Position numbers and translations under genes: made by a program. A stretch of DNA of 64,000 bases, taken from Dysidea avara (taxonomy: Eukaryota > Porifera > Demospongiae > Dictyoceratida > Dysideidae). The notes beneath the pieces were generated by a model. It had not been told where the DNA came from, did no database searches, and was given only the letters and a program-made list of their open reading frames with translations. Below, in pieces: positions 9,571 to 21,500 of this stretch (the stretch's first letter is position 1; the number at the start of each line of letters is the position of its first letter). Location: NCBI RefSeq assembly GCF_963678975.1, contig NC_089285.1, forward strand, positions 3,446,531 through 3,510,530, read 5' to 3'.

Positions 9571-12445
9571 GCATAGCCTTGTACAGTACTCCCTGAGAAT
9601 CTCATAAACACTTAGTTTTTAAAAATCCGTCATAGGATGTCGGAGTTATAAGCAATTTTGTCCTTGAAAATAGGCAAAATTTTCTCCGTATCTTTCCATT
9701 AAAAATAGTCCCAAAAATGGCACAATTGAACAAATGCTTATAAGTGAGCTTTGCAACAATATTTTGAACTTCTGTTTTCTGTTATAAATACCTTAATACA
9801 TGGACCAGAGTGTAATCTTACTTGTAAGACCCTTTGAATAAAGGTCACCTCCATAGAAAGCCACTAAATAGGTGATTGCATTTAGCATCTTGCAGATGGC
9901 AAAACAGCACACACATGGTGAAGTCCAACTACTCTGTACCAGTCATCTCCACTCAAAAATACAATGTGCATGCAAAGCAAGGAGTTGTGCTGTTGATTTA
10001 TAGCTGCTTGTATGATTATTTTTCTCTTACTGTACAGCTCCTTGACAGCTACCAAAATGGTGCATCAAAGAGATGAGCTATTTGTGGTGCAAATTTGCTG
10101 ACTTTAGCATAGTAATATTGAAACCTACATGGACAAAAATGCTCACCTTGGTGTAACTAACATTTGCTGGGTCGTTTCTTGCAAAGAGAACATAACATTG
10201 TGGTGGCTATATTGCAAAATAATCTTATAATTGGCATAAAACTCCACACAAACATATTTGTAGCAGGAAACTAACTGCACCATCGTATTCCTTGCCCCCA
10301 GAAACCCTAGAAACGATCTAATTGCTTGATCAATCACTCTTACGGCAGCGAATTGATTGTGCCAACTCTCCAATGGAAGATTCACGGAGAAAAATTTATG
10401 CTAAATTTACGGAATTCCGGAATTGCTAACAATGTATTGAACTCAAAGTAATCACTAAAATTTATTTCAGTCATGCAGCACTGAAAGTTCTTGATGAACT
10501 ACTGCGGGTCACTAAATCAACCTGCAGACGGATTTTTTTACTTAGCAGCTGGTGTTTTGTCAAGAAAAATTTTCACAAAAGATTGCTGAGAATGGTAGGG
10601 GATCTGAAACTTTGATGGCTTTTATTCTGATTTACTGAGTGTAGTCAATTTTTTTGAGTATTGCTACTTGCCACACCCGGGCATTTGTATTGCCTTATCT
10701 GTGGCTGTGTGTGTCCAAGTACTCACTCACTTACTAGCACTATGTTATTCATGATAATGATGGTTTTCTCTCATAGTTACCCACAATGAATTGAAATAGT
10801 TTGGCTTTAGTTTCTGTATATAGTCACATATGACTAAGGACTACATCTATGTTGATAGTTATTACAAAAGCATGCGATGCCTTGCAAGCCTGCTGTTTAT
10901 AGTTATCTATCAAAAGCCACAAAGTGAAGGAAGGAGGGTGATAGTTAGCTATCTCAGTGATGGATATTATTGACCCACTTGAGTGGTATTGGATTTCTGC
11001 AGTGTGTACACAGCTGACATACATAAATCTTTGAAATATAACACCATGTCAGTTCAAACATAAAAATATAATTCATATATAATATATCAACCAGAAACCT
11101 CTCAGTGTCATGCACCATTACTAACAGCTGTTGTAATAGACTATATGCACTGCCAAAAACCATGCACTTACCAGTACTTCAATAGATTCCTCTACCTGTA
11201 TAGAATAGTAGCTGGAAAGAAGAGCCGAGTCTGTAGTGTTAGTGGTGAGTTATAACTAGAGCCGCATTTGCTACCCGTACTTTTGTATGGGTATGCGATA
11301 GTGAATAATTAGACCATGCATGCATATAGTCTATTGTTTATACATTTATGAGCCAACTGAATATAATACTTTGGTTATATTCTGAGACTATGTAGGCCAT
11401 CATTTGCTACCACAAGCCTGTTTTTGAGGTGAGCTAGAGTTATGTGGTGTAGAAGTGAGGACAGTCCCTGCAATGTGTGATTCATCAGTAGGTTTAGGCC
11501 TATTTTATAGTTGTGAGTTGCCATAGAAGGCCTTCTAAGAGCTTATATTCACACTTTAACATTTGTTCTTTAGCAGGGAAGAAGAAACATGTCTTTGCTG
11601 CTAGTTTTGAAATGTTCTGCATGTGATCAATTACAGTATGTGGCAAGGTGGAAGAGATTATGAAGTTGCCATTTTTGGAAACCTGATGCATGATGGTTAT
11701 AATTCCAGCAATTCACTAAACACACTGACAATATGAAGGAAAGGTTTTGGTGATTTCAAGGCCCCTAATGCATTCTGACTTGGATGGAACTCCCTTCTTT
11801 CCCCCTACAAAGCAATATTTGGTAATCAATTGCATCTTCCTCCAATAATGAAAAATGACTGCATGCCACTTATATGGAAGTGGCCAATGAGAAATTAGCA
11901 ATCTAGCCTTTTGTGGCTATTGTCAAACTGAATAATTTCCATGCAGCTACAGTATGCATAATAGGTCATGGAGAAAGAAATTTTGAGAAGAGTGATGTTT
12001 TGTTTCAAATATGCAATCATTGCAAAACTATAAACAATATGTGGTGTTAGAATATTGTGAAAGAAAAACTGAAGGAGAACTGAGGTTTCTATTGCATCAT
12101 TCCAAAATATATGTAGCTGCTAGTGCTAAAGTAGTTTTTGGTGTCCAGGGGTGTTGTCAAATTGATTGTTGGTTAATCAACCATAATGAACGTCTTTAGT
12201 CAGTAAGAAAATCCAGATATCCCCCCCCAAAGGTTTGTAATGAACGTCTTTAGTCAGTAAGAAAATCCAGATATCCCCCCCAAAGGTTTGCCTGCATGCA
12301 TACCATTTTCTAAGTACATATATAAATTACAGTGCAATGAAGATAGCCATTGTAATTCATTGAGTGTCATATGACTAATATTGTTCACATCCATATATAG
12401 CCAGTAAGGATTATCCACTGTTAGGGTGTTTTGTACAGGTGGTAA
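9571..12445. other. 5' flank or first intron of gene B; paralogous to 60300-61237
   Basis: No gene seen. From about 10800 to 11110 and from about 12360 to 12445 the sequence aligns with the D upstream region (about 60380-60620 and 61140-61237): shared GAAGGAAGGA, TGTGTACAC, ATATCAACCA and TTAGGGTGTTTTGTACAGGT. A 54-bp tandem duplication lies at about 12185-12290. Confidence 0.55.
12185..12292 (+). repeat. 54-bp tandem duplication
   Basis: A unit beginning TAATGAACGTCTTTAGTCAG and ending CCCAAAGGTTTG occurs twice back to back, differing only in the length of the C-run (8 against 7). A recent local duplication. Confidence 0.8.
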
Positions 12446-12521
12446 ATGTTTACTACTACCATTAATATGAATGTGATCATAACAATCTCCATCATGGCTG
12501 GACTACTGAACATGGTGTCAG
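12446..12521 (+). CDS. B exon 1: signal peptide
   Basis: Two in-frame starts: ATG 12446 gives MFTTTIN before [21 protein letters not shown] 12467 gives the hydrophobic segment alone. The donor is TCAG|GTAAGT. D has an AG just before its second ATG (CACAG|AAATG); B has CATTAAT at that place, so B either uses the shared upstream TACAG at about 12438 or starts transcription nearby. That would favour the 12446 start. Confidence 0.7.
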
Positions 12522-15500
12522 GTAAGTACAGTGTGATCAGTTTATGTTACTCATCATTATTGTGGTGTAACATAATAGGTATAAGGTGATATTTTATAGT
12601 TGGTATTAGTTTTCATCATTCATCCCCCAATTACAGGAAAAGTGATGTATTCTGTATAGTTACTTTTATTTTCAATTGCTGCAACAGTACATGAAGTTGT
12701 TTGAAATTAAGTTATATAATAGGTTATGGATAGTGCTGTGTGCTCAAAGGATGTGTCATTTATAAGCCTATTAGTAGTTGTTTAACTTGCTTTGATTCAT
12801 TGCACACATGTTTTATTGTGGTGTAACACAATAGATAAGATTTATACGGTGTTGGTATTAGTTTTCATTACTTATCCCCCCTTTCTTCAGGAAAAGTGAT
12901 GTAATTGTTATACTGCATGTGTGGAAGATTTTAAGATTCCAACTTGCTGTGCATATTAAGTGTTTGTTTGAGTTGAGTATGACAAAAACATTGTGTTGAT
13001 GAGTTTTGACCATGCATGCTTTCAAGTTCTCAAAAAGGTGGTTAACAGTGCTAGATTTCAATTTTAAATGTTGAAATGCTGCACACTACAGACCCGTACT
13101 TCTTATAATACATGTAATCACACACAGTAGTGTGTCGTGCGGCCAAAAAAGCTGGCACACCACACTGTGAGTATATTCACAAAAGAAACAAAATGCATTT
13201 TTAATGCTGCATATATAGCCCCGTACTCCCTTCTTGAATTGGAATCATTTTGTACTGCAAATGCCCTTCACCTTCAGCACCCCACATACCAAATTAATAT
13301 GAGCAAGATTGAACACAATCATGCCTTAAAATTCGGCTTTGTTTCCTTCGTTTAGGGTGCTCAGGGGGCTTAAATTATTCTTTTTGCACACTTTACTAAA
13401 ACCATTGTAAAATGCAAAAGCAAAGCTTGATTTCCTTGAGCTTTGGTACACTGTAAGAACACATTCCAGCACAATCATGTACCAAGTTTGGTTCAAATGT
13501 GTACAGTCATAGAGCTATGGAAAATTAATTGCAATAAAAAAGGCTAACTTGTTGTCACTTTTACAGGGTAACCCGCTTATGAAAATACCTAAAAATCAGT
13601 ATGCGTCATAGCTTAAACCTTTTGTGGTTTAAAAGAATGACAGCTATAGAGTTACAAGGCAAAACCAAACAACTGAAAATTGCTTGGTCAAAATACTCTA
13701 ATAGAACAGTCACCGCAGAGTAAAAAGGTGCATGAAGAATGTTGAAAAAACTTCATAGTGTTGGAACCAGGGACCTCCATACTGAACACTCAAATCCTTA
13801 ACCATTCAGCCGCTACCATCATGGCTATTCACCTCACTTAATTTTTACTTTATAAATTAAAATTCTAGCTAAATCTATTCAATAGTAGCTAAAGGTTTGT
13901 AATCTCATAGATCTACCAATGGAAAATCTAGATTGACATAGAACATTCTATGTGTGTTCTATATTAGAAATCCTCGAAAAATGTGTATTCTGTTAGAGTG
14001 TTACAAAAGTAATCAAATAAACTCTGCAATACAAAACCATTGTAGTTTATTCAAAGCTGAAATTATAGCCATTCGGCAGGGTAGCATAATTATAGCTACT
14101 ATTAAGACCTACTCTGATGCCAATCGTCATCATCATATCATCAAAATAAGTGCTATGCTAGTAAAACTTGTAACAACAGGCTAGAAATCGTATATTCTTG
14201 CATTAAAAGTGCAGGATTTGCTTTGTTAAAATTGAGCAACTGCAGCTTATCACATTTTGCATGAAAATTTGAGATACTCTAATAGAACAGTCACTGCTAA
14301 ACCCTATTAGACAAATAGTACAATCATGCATACCTAACTTGGTATAAAACACTATTGAAGATAAATACAGGCACTATAATACACTTTTATATAGCCATGA
14401 ACAAGCAAACACAAAATTATAGAGCATTAACATAGATCCTTTGGCTTTGGTATCAGATCAGTAGGTATTTTTCTGTATTGGTAGAACACTAAATTGTCTT
14501 ATATCATCTTCATTGCATCTGTAGATAAGAAGAACAATGATTTGTGTAAAAACAAACCTCAAAACCAGTTTATGGTTGGTTTTTGGGGTAAATACGAAAG
14601 AAGTGAAATCTATTCAAGCTATATAAATAGGTGCAACCTTCAAAAAGCCTGGGTGAAAAAAGTTGTGAAGTCAAAGGTGGCAGCCATTTCCAATGATGTT
14701 AATGATAATAAACTTTAATAATGCACAGCCATTATTAAAATTTACAAGTATTAGGAAATTTAAGTTCAATTAGGGATCATAGAAAAAAAAAAGTAGGGAA
14801 ACAAGGGCAGTTGCCTACACCTGCAAATATACTAATGGACATTTAATTCCTATTTCAGTCTATACCCATGACTGAATTAAATGTCCACTTGTATATCTAC
14901 AGGTGTAGGTGACCTCCCTTGTTTCCCTACTTTTTTTCTATGATCCCTAATCAAACATAAAATTCCTAAGTTTTCTTTTACTTATTTGTTTACTTTTTGG
15001 TAACATTTTTATGACTGGTGAACCTGAGCATACTGCGTCAAAAGAAATGAGAGTGCCAGAGTTAATGTTTTGTCTGAATCACCCAGCTATCAATTACTGA
15101 CTCAAAAGTAAAGTGGCCATTGTGCTTCACTTTCAGCTATGCTCAACTCATTTCACAGTGTTACAAATGAAGAACAGTAGTAGAAGTGCCTCTGCAGTCA
15201 CCATGGAAAATATGAATGATTCTAGTTTACAAATGTAGGGAAACCATTGCACAAGCTACTGTGAATCAACACCTTTGGCTGTCAGCAAAAAGAAATGGGA
15301 CACAAAGGAGGACAAAGGTAAGTCTATGATACGTACATTGTATGAACTGCAGTATGCTACATCTCAAGATGAAGCAACGTCGAGCAGTGAAAAATCAAGC
15401 CCATATCCTCAGCCACTACTGAGTTACATTTGTCTAAAGGCATTAGTCAGTCAGTCAGTCAGTCAGTCTGTCAATCATTCAGTCAGTTAAACAGTAGAAA

Positions 15501-18500
15501 ATTCGATTAATTTTTTTTAAAAATTTGTAGCAACATTTTAGAAGCATTTCAGGTTGTACTGAAGGTACTTTGGGCTTGGTTGTACCTAAACAATACTGCC
15601 AAAGCACCATGAAGGTGTTGTGAGGCTAGTTTTGGGGTGATATTTTAAGCCCAAACCTTCATAATCCCTAATATACAGTACTACTGTATTTCATGGTCAC
15701 CATCTTTGATTTCACAACTTTTCACCCTAGATTTTTGAAGGCCACACCCTTTTTATACAGCTTGACCATGTTTGCGTGGTTATAATGTACATAAGCCAAT
15801 GGTTTAGGTGTTTTTGTCAATTAAGTATATCAAGGGCCTACATAATTTGCCTGATATGTACACCTAAGCAAGATCTGCTGGCCTGAGGGTGACGGTGTAC
15901 ATATCAGGCAACTCACAATGTGATACAACTGATATGTACCCCCACAGTGGACGACCATGCAATCATCCAAGCTAACATGGGTTCAACCTTGTATAGCATA
16001 TTGTGTGAATAGTGCAACCTTCAAAATACATAATCTGCTATCGACCATATACCCACACATATAATAAATAGTGACTTATAACTATATTTCTCAGATTGTA
16101 CATAGATACAGTAAAGCTATGGTATTTAGAAATGGTAGCGTGCCAGGGATATAATTTTTGTACACACTAGTTGTAGCATGTAAAAGATTATCATAATTCA
16201 TTCATACACTGTAGTAAGTAGTGGCATGGGGTCTAAGAACTGTAAAGATGCTGTCACTGTTGGTTCAACGAATGATGATGAAAATATTGTTGATGAAGAC
16301 ACAACATACATACTAACTGATAAAGACTATAAAGTAGGCTGTACAGGAGTTGTCATTGCTTGGGAGTTCTGCTATCAAGTACAAAATGTATCAAAACTGA
16401 CATTTTATCCTGGAATTTGGGAGGAAAATAAGAAGACGTATTTACTAGTTCAGTCAAGCATAGTCACATTTACTCCTACTGATAGCATGTCTCCATGTCA
16501 AATGTTTACCGTGCCTGAAACAGATCGATTTCAAGCACCAAAGGATTCATTTGTGGGGTTGTATTCTAATATGGGATTGACAAGACCACTATTACTTGCT
16601 GACAATGATAATGGTAAAACTTATCAAGTGAGTGGTAATCGAAGTACGATTGATACTAAAAAACTCAAACTTAAAGGAGAAAAGTTTAACATTGCTATAA
16701 GAGCACATATTATGGGTGAGTGTTATAACTACCTACATTAGTGCATTATTAACATATTCAGTGTTCTACAATTAATAAATGTACAGTTAAAATCATTATT
16801 TTAATAATGAACTAGAGACTGGTGATACTAGAAGAAGAGGTTCCATGCTATCATTTAATATGTACTAGATTCTCATTGTGGACTGGATATCTGTTTCATC
16901 ACTAGTACCTATTTTGTGCCACCTGTAAGGAACAATTAGGCTGCATAACAGCAAAACAAAGTGCTTGAACACCTTGTGATAAGTGCCCATAGGCTGTCTA
17001 TTAAAAGTTCACTACTGGCATTATTGGACCTTTTAAATCCATCTGTATTTTAGTTGCTCTAAACTAAAAATTTGTCACTGCAATACAATGAACTTGTATA
17101 ACATTATCAAGTTTAGTTATTGGATCCTCATGTATGGCAACAATTGCTTGCTCACTTCAGTACTATAAATCCATTTTGGTCATTTTTTTTTGTTGCCTGC
17201 AGCTAGTTTCCATTCATTCATTCACTACAGTATTTATTGTCATGCTGCTGACTTACTGCCTACTGTAGCTACTAGTTATTGACATACATTATAAGTTTAT
17301 AGCTACAGTCACAATTAAAGTAGTGATTACATTTTCAACAGGACATATGATACTGTGTCGTGTGGCCAAGTACAGTTAGTATGGACATGTAACAAACAAG
17401 TGTGTATTTTATAGAAACCAAGAAACTGCTGTTTTCAGTTCAATAGTGAATTAACTAGTTTTGTTATGGAACTTCCTCAGAGTAGGGCACAGCCTATATT
17501 AATTTGACTTGAATCTGTCCAGCCGTCACTGAGATATGTGCCTTCAAATTTCATCTTATTTTCTTCATATTTTCTTCTTAATCTTCTTATGTATTCTTAA
17601 TTGTTTACTTATTGCATACTTTGCAATAACTTACTTGCACATTGATTTCTTTGAATTTGGAGGACAGTATGAGCATAATACAGCACATTTACAGTACAAT
17701 TTTAGTATAGATTAAATTAAGAACAAGGAAGTTATGTGCAATTACAGAAGTGATTTGTTGTCATGCCTACAGGGTAATCCGCATGATGGGATAACTTGAA
17801 AAATAGTCTCGTACAGGAAGTAGCTATCATAGTGTAGGCCTTTTGTGGTTTGAAAGTACTGAGATTATTAACTGAGGAGATATAATGCATAAACCAAACA
17901 TAAAGTTCGATTGAGATGCTCTAATAGAACAGTCACCAATAAGTAAAAAATGTGCACAAAAACATCAGAAACTTTTCTTCAGGGCTCGAACCTGGGACCT
18001 CCACATCTACTTGCCAAAATCCTTCACCACTCCACCTCTGCTGTCAGCTACTCACTTCATTTAATTTCTACCTTATAAATGAAAGTTCTAATTTAGCACA
18101 CTAGAATAAAAGTTTCAGATCTATCAGTGGAAATCCTAGAACATTCTTTGTGTGTTGTATTAGAAGTGTCCAGAGAATATATGTGTGTTCTATTATGATA
18201 CTACTACAAAACAAATTACAATAAAGACACAGATGCAGTATAGCGTGTTATGCAGCCAAGTATGGTCGGTGCAGGCACACGACAGACAAGTGTGTATTTT
18301 AAAGCTTGTTGTACAGAACCTAGACAATTCCATTTTCACGTATCTGTAGCTTTATAGTTCCTGAATGGCAATTAACCATTTTATTGTGGAAACGTTCTCA
18401 GGGTAGGGCATGTCCTATTCCAAATTTGAGTTGAATCCGCCCAGCTATCACTGAGATACATGCCTTCATTTTCAATCAAGTCACCATGTAGAGAGTCAAT

Positions 18501-21500
18501 TCAACTACAAACAAGTCACCCTGTAGAGCATTCAGCCTTGTAAAGTCACCCTGTAGATCTTGTTACAGATGGTTCAGCTATACATAACATCCTGTACAGG
18601 ATTCAGTTGTGTAGCAAGTCACCCTAATAGCTACATGATAATCAGTTTCAAATTTAAAATAAATACATAGATTCACACAAATAAATAGTAATCTTCAACA
18701 ATTGCTGTAGTAAAGAAAGACAAGTTGAAAGAAAGCCTCAAAGATAGGTTGGCCTTTGGGGCTTATAATTACAAAATAAGTGATATCCTTACCAAAACAA
18801 CCAAGCTATGAAAAAAGGATGCAGCCTTCCAAAAGGGTGAAAAAAATTGTGAAATCAGAGGTGGTAGCCAGAAAATGGTTGCAATGATGTTAAAGCCAAT
18901 CACACCATCATCATTAAAAATGATTGGTGTTAGTATCATTGCAATCATTTCTTGGCTGCCACCTTTGATTTCACAACTTTTTTCACCCTTTTGGAAGGCT
19001 GCATCCTTTTTTCACAGCTTGGCTGTTCTGATAAAGATTGTAAAATACATTAGTAGTGTACATGGGTATATCCATGACCAAAATATGTGAATCTCGAATT
19101 AAATAAATAAATAAATAATATTATGAATTATTACTATATAGCAAGTACTAGTAATAGTAGACAGTGTGGTGCTGGATCACTGGATTATGATGACAATGTT
19201 ATTGAGGAAAATAGCACATACATACTAACTGATAATGAGTATAAAGTAGAATGTGAAGGAATCGTGAATTCCTGGGAGTTCTGTTAACAAGCACAAGGGG
19301 AATCACCTGTGACATTTTATCCTGGTGTTTGGGAATTGTTATGTGATCGTAGAGGCTCAAGAGAGTATTCACTTATCCAATCAAACACAGTCACGTTTCC
19401 TCCTCGTGAAAATATATTTTCATGTCAGGTATTCAACTTATCACAATCAGAACAGTTTCCAGTACCTCTAATTTCTGTAGTAACTAAAGCAAGAAATGAA
19501 AGAATAGGTTGTCTTTAATATCATAACCATATATCCTAGCACTTGTATCTATCCTACAGTTGACGTCTCCTGGTTAGAGGTTGGCATCTCTGAGCCCATA
19601 TATGGAAGCTGTCCATATTGTGGGTTTATATCATACAAGTTGGTACAACTTTAAAACTTGTATTTATACACATCACACAGAAAATGCTATTAACCATGTT
19701 TACTATGGTAAATAAACAAAGCAATTGACTCGCCCACATTTTAACATGTACATATCACAATTATTTAAGTGTATGTGTAGATCCACTAAATTGCAATCAT
19801 TTGTGTGGAAGTTTGTAGTATTTGGACACATAAAACTGTAACATGGTGTTTGACGTATAAAATTTATATTACATCAGAGAACTCATCATAATTATGCTGT
19901 TACACACACCTTTGTATACCGGTAGCTAATAGGTTTCTCATTCATTTAGGTACTGCTGTTGTAACCTTTCCACCTATCACTATGTTGACAACTTCTTCTA
20001 CTATCACTATTACTGCTACTACTACTGGAGTGGTTGTGACAAACAGTGGTACAACAATATCCACTGCCAATATTACTTGTACCAATACTGTATTAGGAGA
20101 TATGTCAATCACAAGCTCAACAATGTCTACTGCTATAGTAACTGCTTTATCTGGTTCTCAAAGTACACCACAGTCAAGTGTAGTAGATGATCAATCTTTT
20201 ACTGCACCATCTTCTGCCTCTGTTACTGCTGCTGTTGTTCCATCAACTACTTCTCATTCAGAAACTCCAGTCACAGACAGTAGTGATGTTAGTTCCACAT
20301 CCATTATCTCTACCAGTATGTTATCCTCCACCACTAGTGGGATGGGATCATCACTAGTGTCATCTAGTATTACATCAGATGTCATTACAGCAAGTACCCT
20401 TACCACCAGTACACCTACTCTTATCAACAGTGACACAGCTACTACCATTCCTAGTGCAATCAGTGGTGTAGGAACTGGCAATGGTGGCTCATCTTCATCT
20501 GGTGGAGCCGGAGTGATTGCTGGTGTAGTTGTTGGTATTCTTATCTGTATTATTGTCATATTGCTGATAATACTTGGTACATTGTGGTATTATAAAAGGG
20601 GAAGAAAGAGAATGGGCAACGCTCCACAAGGTAGGGATAGTTGTGATGGTCCTGTGTTGGTTGAACATATGTATCAACAGTTTGCAGATTCTTACATGCA
20701 TGAGGTTTAATTAAGATAGTGGATCAATTCCAAAATCTTCCTGTGAATATACTTAAATGACTTTTGAAAATTACAAAGTCTCTATGCATATCTTCCAAGC
20801 ATGCTGATTTGGTAAGACGAAAACTTAGAATGATTGAAATATCTTTTAGCAGTCCAACTGTTTTACCATATTTTTCTACTCAATGGTGCATTTGTTTAAC
20901 CATTTAATCATCATATGTAAAGCTGTATATTGACCACATGTATATGCCAAAGGCTCACCTCACTATCACCCATCATCATCACCTGACAAACTGGTAAAAA
21001 GCAAAGCATCTACTGATCATGAATATTCTAGACCAGGAGCAGGTGAATCTGTTACTATTAAGGTAAGGTAATTGTCCCATGTCATGTTCAAACTATAACT
21101 TAGAAATTTGATAGAAATAAAAAAAATGAAACAAGCAAGGTTTATCTACACCTGCAGCTATTATATGCTGTATATGTACTACTGTATAATGCATGGAACT
21201 AAGCTGAAAATGAGCAGGCAAATGATGACTCATGTTTATTCCTCTGGGAAGTAGGAGATACTCTAATAGAGCAGTCAAATATATTCTAATGATTATAAAC
21301 TAATGTGAGAAGGGTCTATAAAATTTGTTGATAGTCAATTATTATATATACCTCCATTATAATGTACTTATTTATAGCTATGTATGTTGAATTTTGAAAT
21401 GTTCAAGGTTTCTCAGTAGCTGGGCCTATATCAGTAACTAATGCATGCTTCTAATGGAAACACTCTTTCAAAATCCTGGCCTCTCCAGCCTTTCATTTAA

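Noticed and set aside
15275-15490. 71-codon frame ending in a SQSVSQS repeat
   Set aside because: Ends in a CAGT microsatellite; part of the region is shared with another intron (about 63500) as a repeat; no splice or domain support.
13755-18056. Functional tRNA genes
   Set aside because: Box A/B-like sequences are present but the arms do not form a convincing cloverleaf and both copies are embedded in a shared repeat.
18875-19090. 71-codon frame with hydrophobic stretch
   Set aside because: It lies inside a fold-back MITE; arms of that family are open by chance.
20254-20559. Minus-strand frame opposite the B stalk
   Set aside because: Same cause: a shadow of the repetitive Ser/Thr codons.
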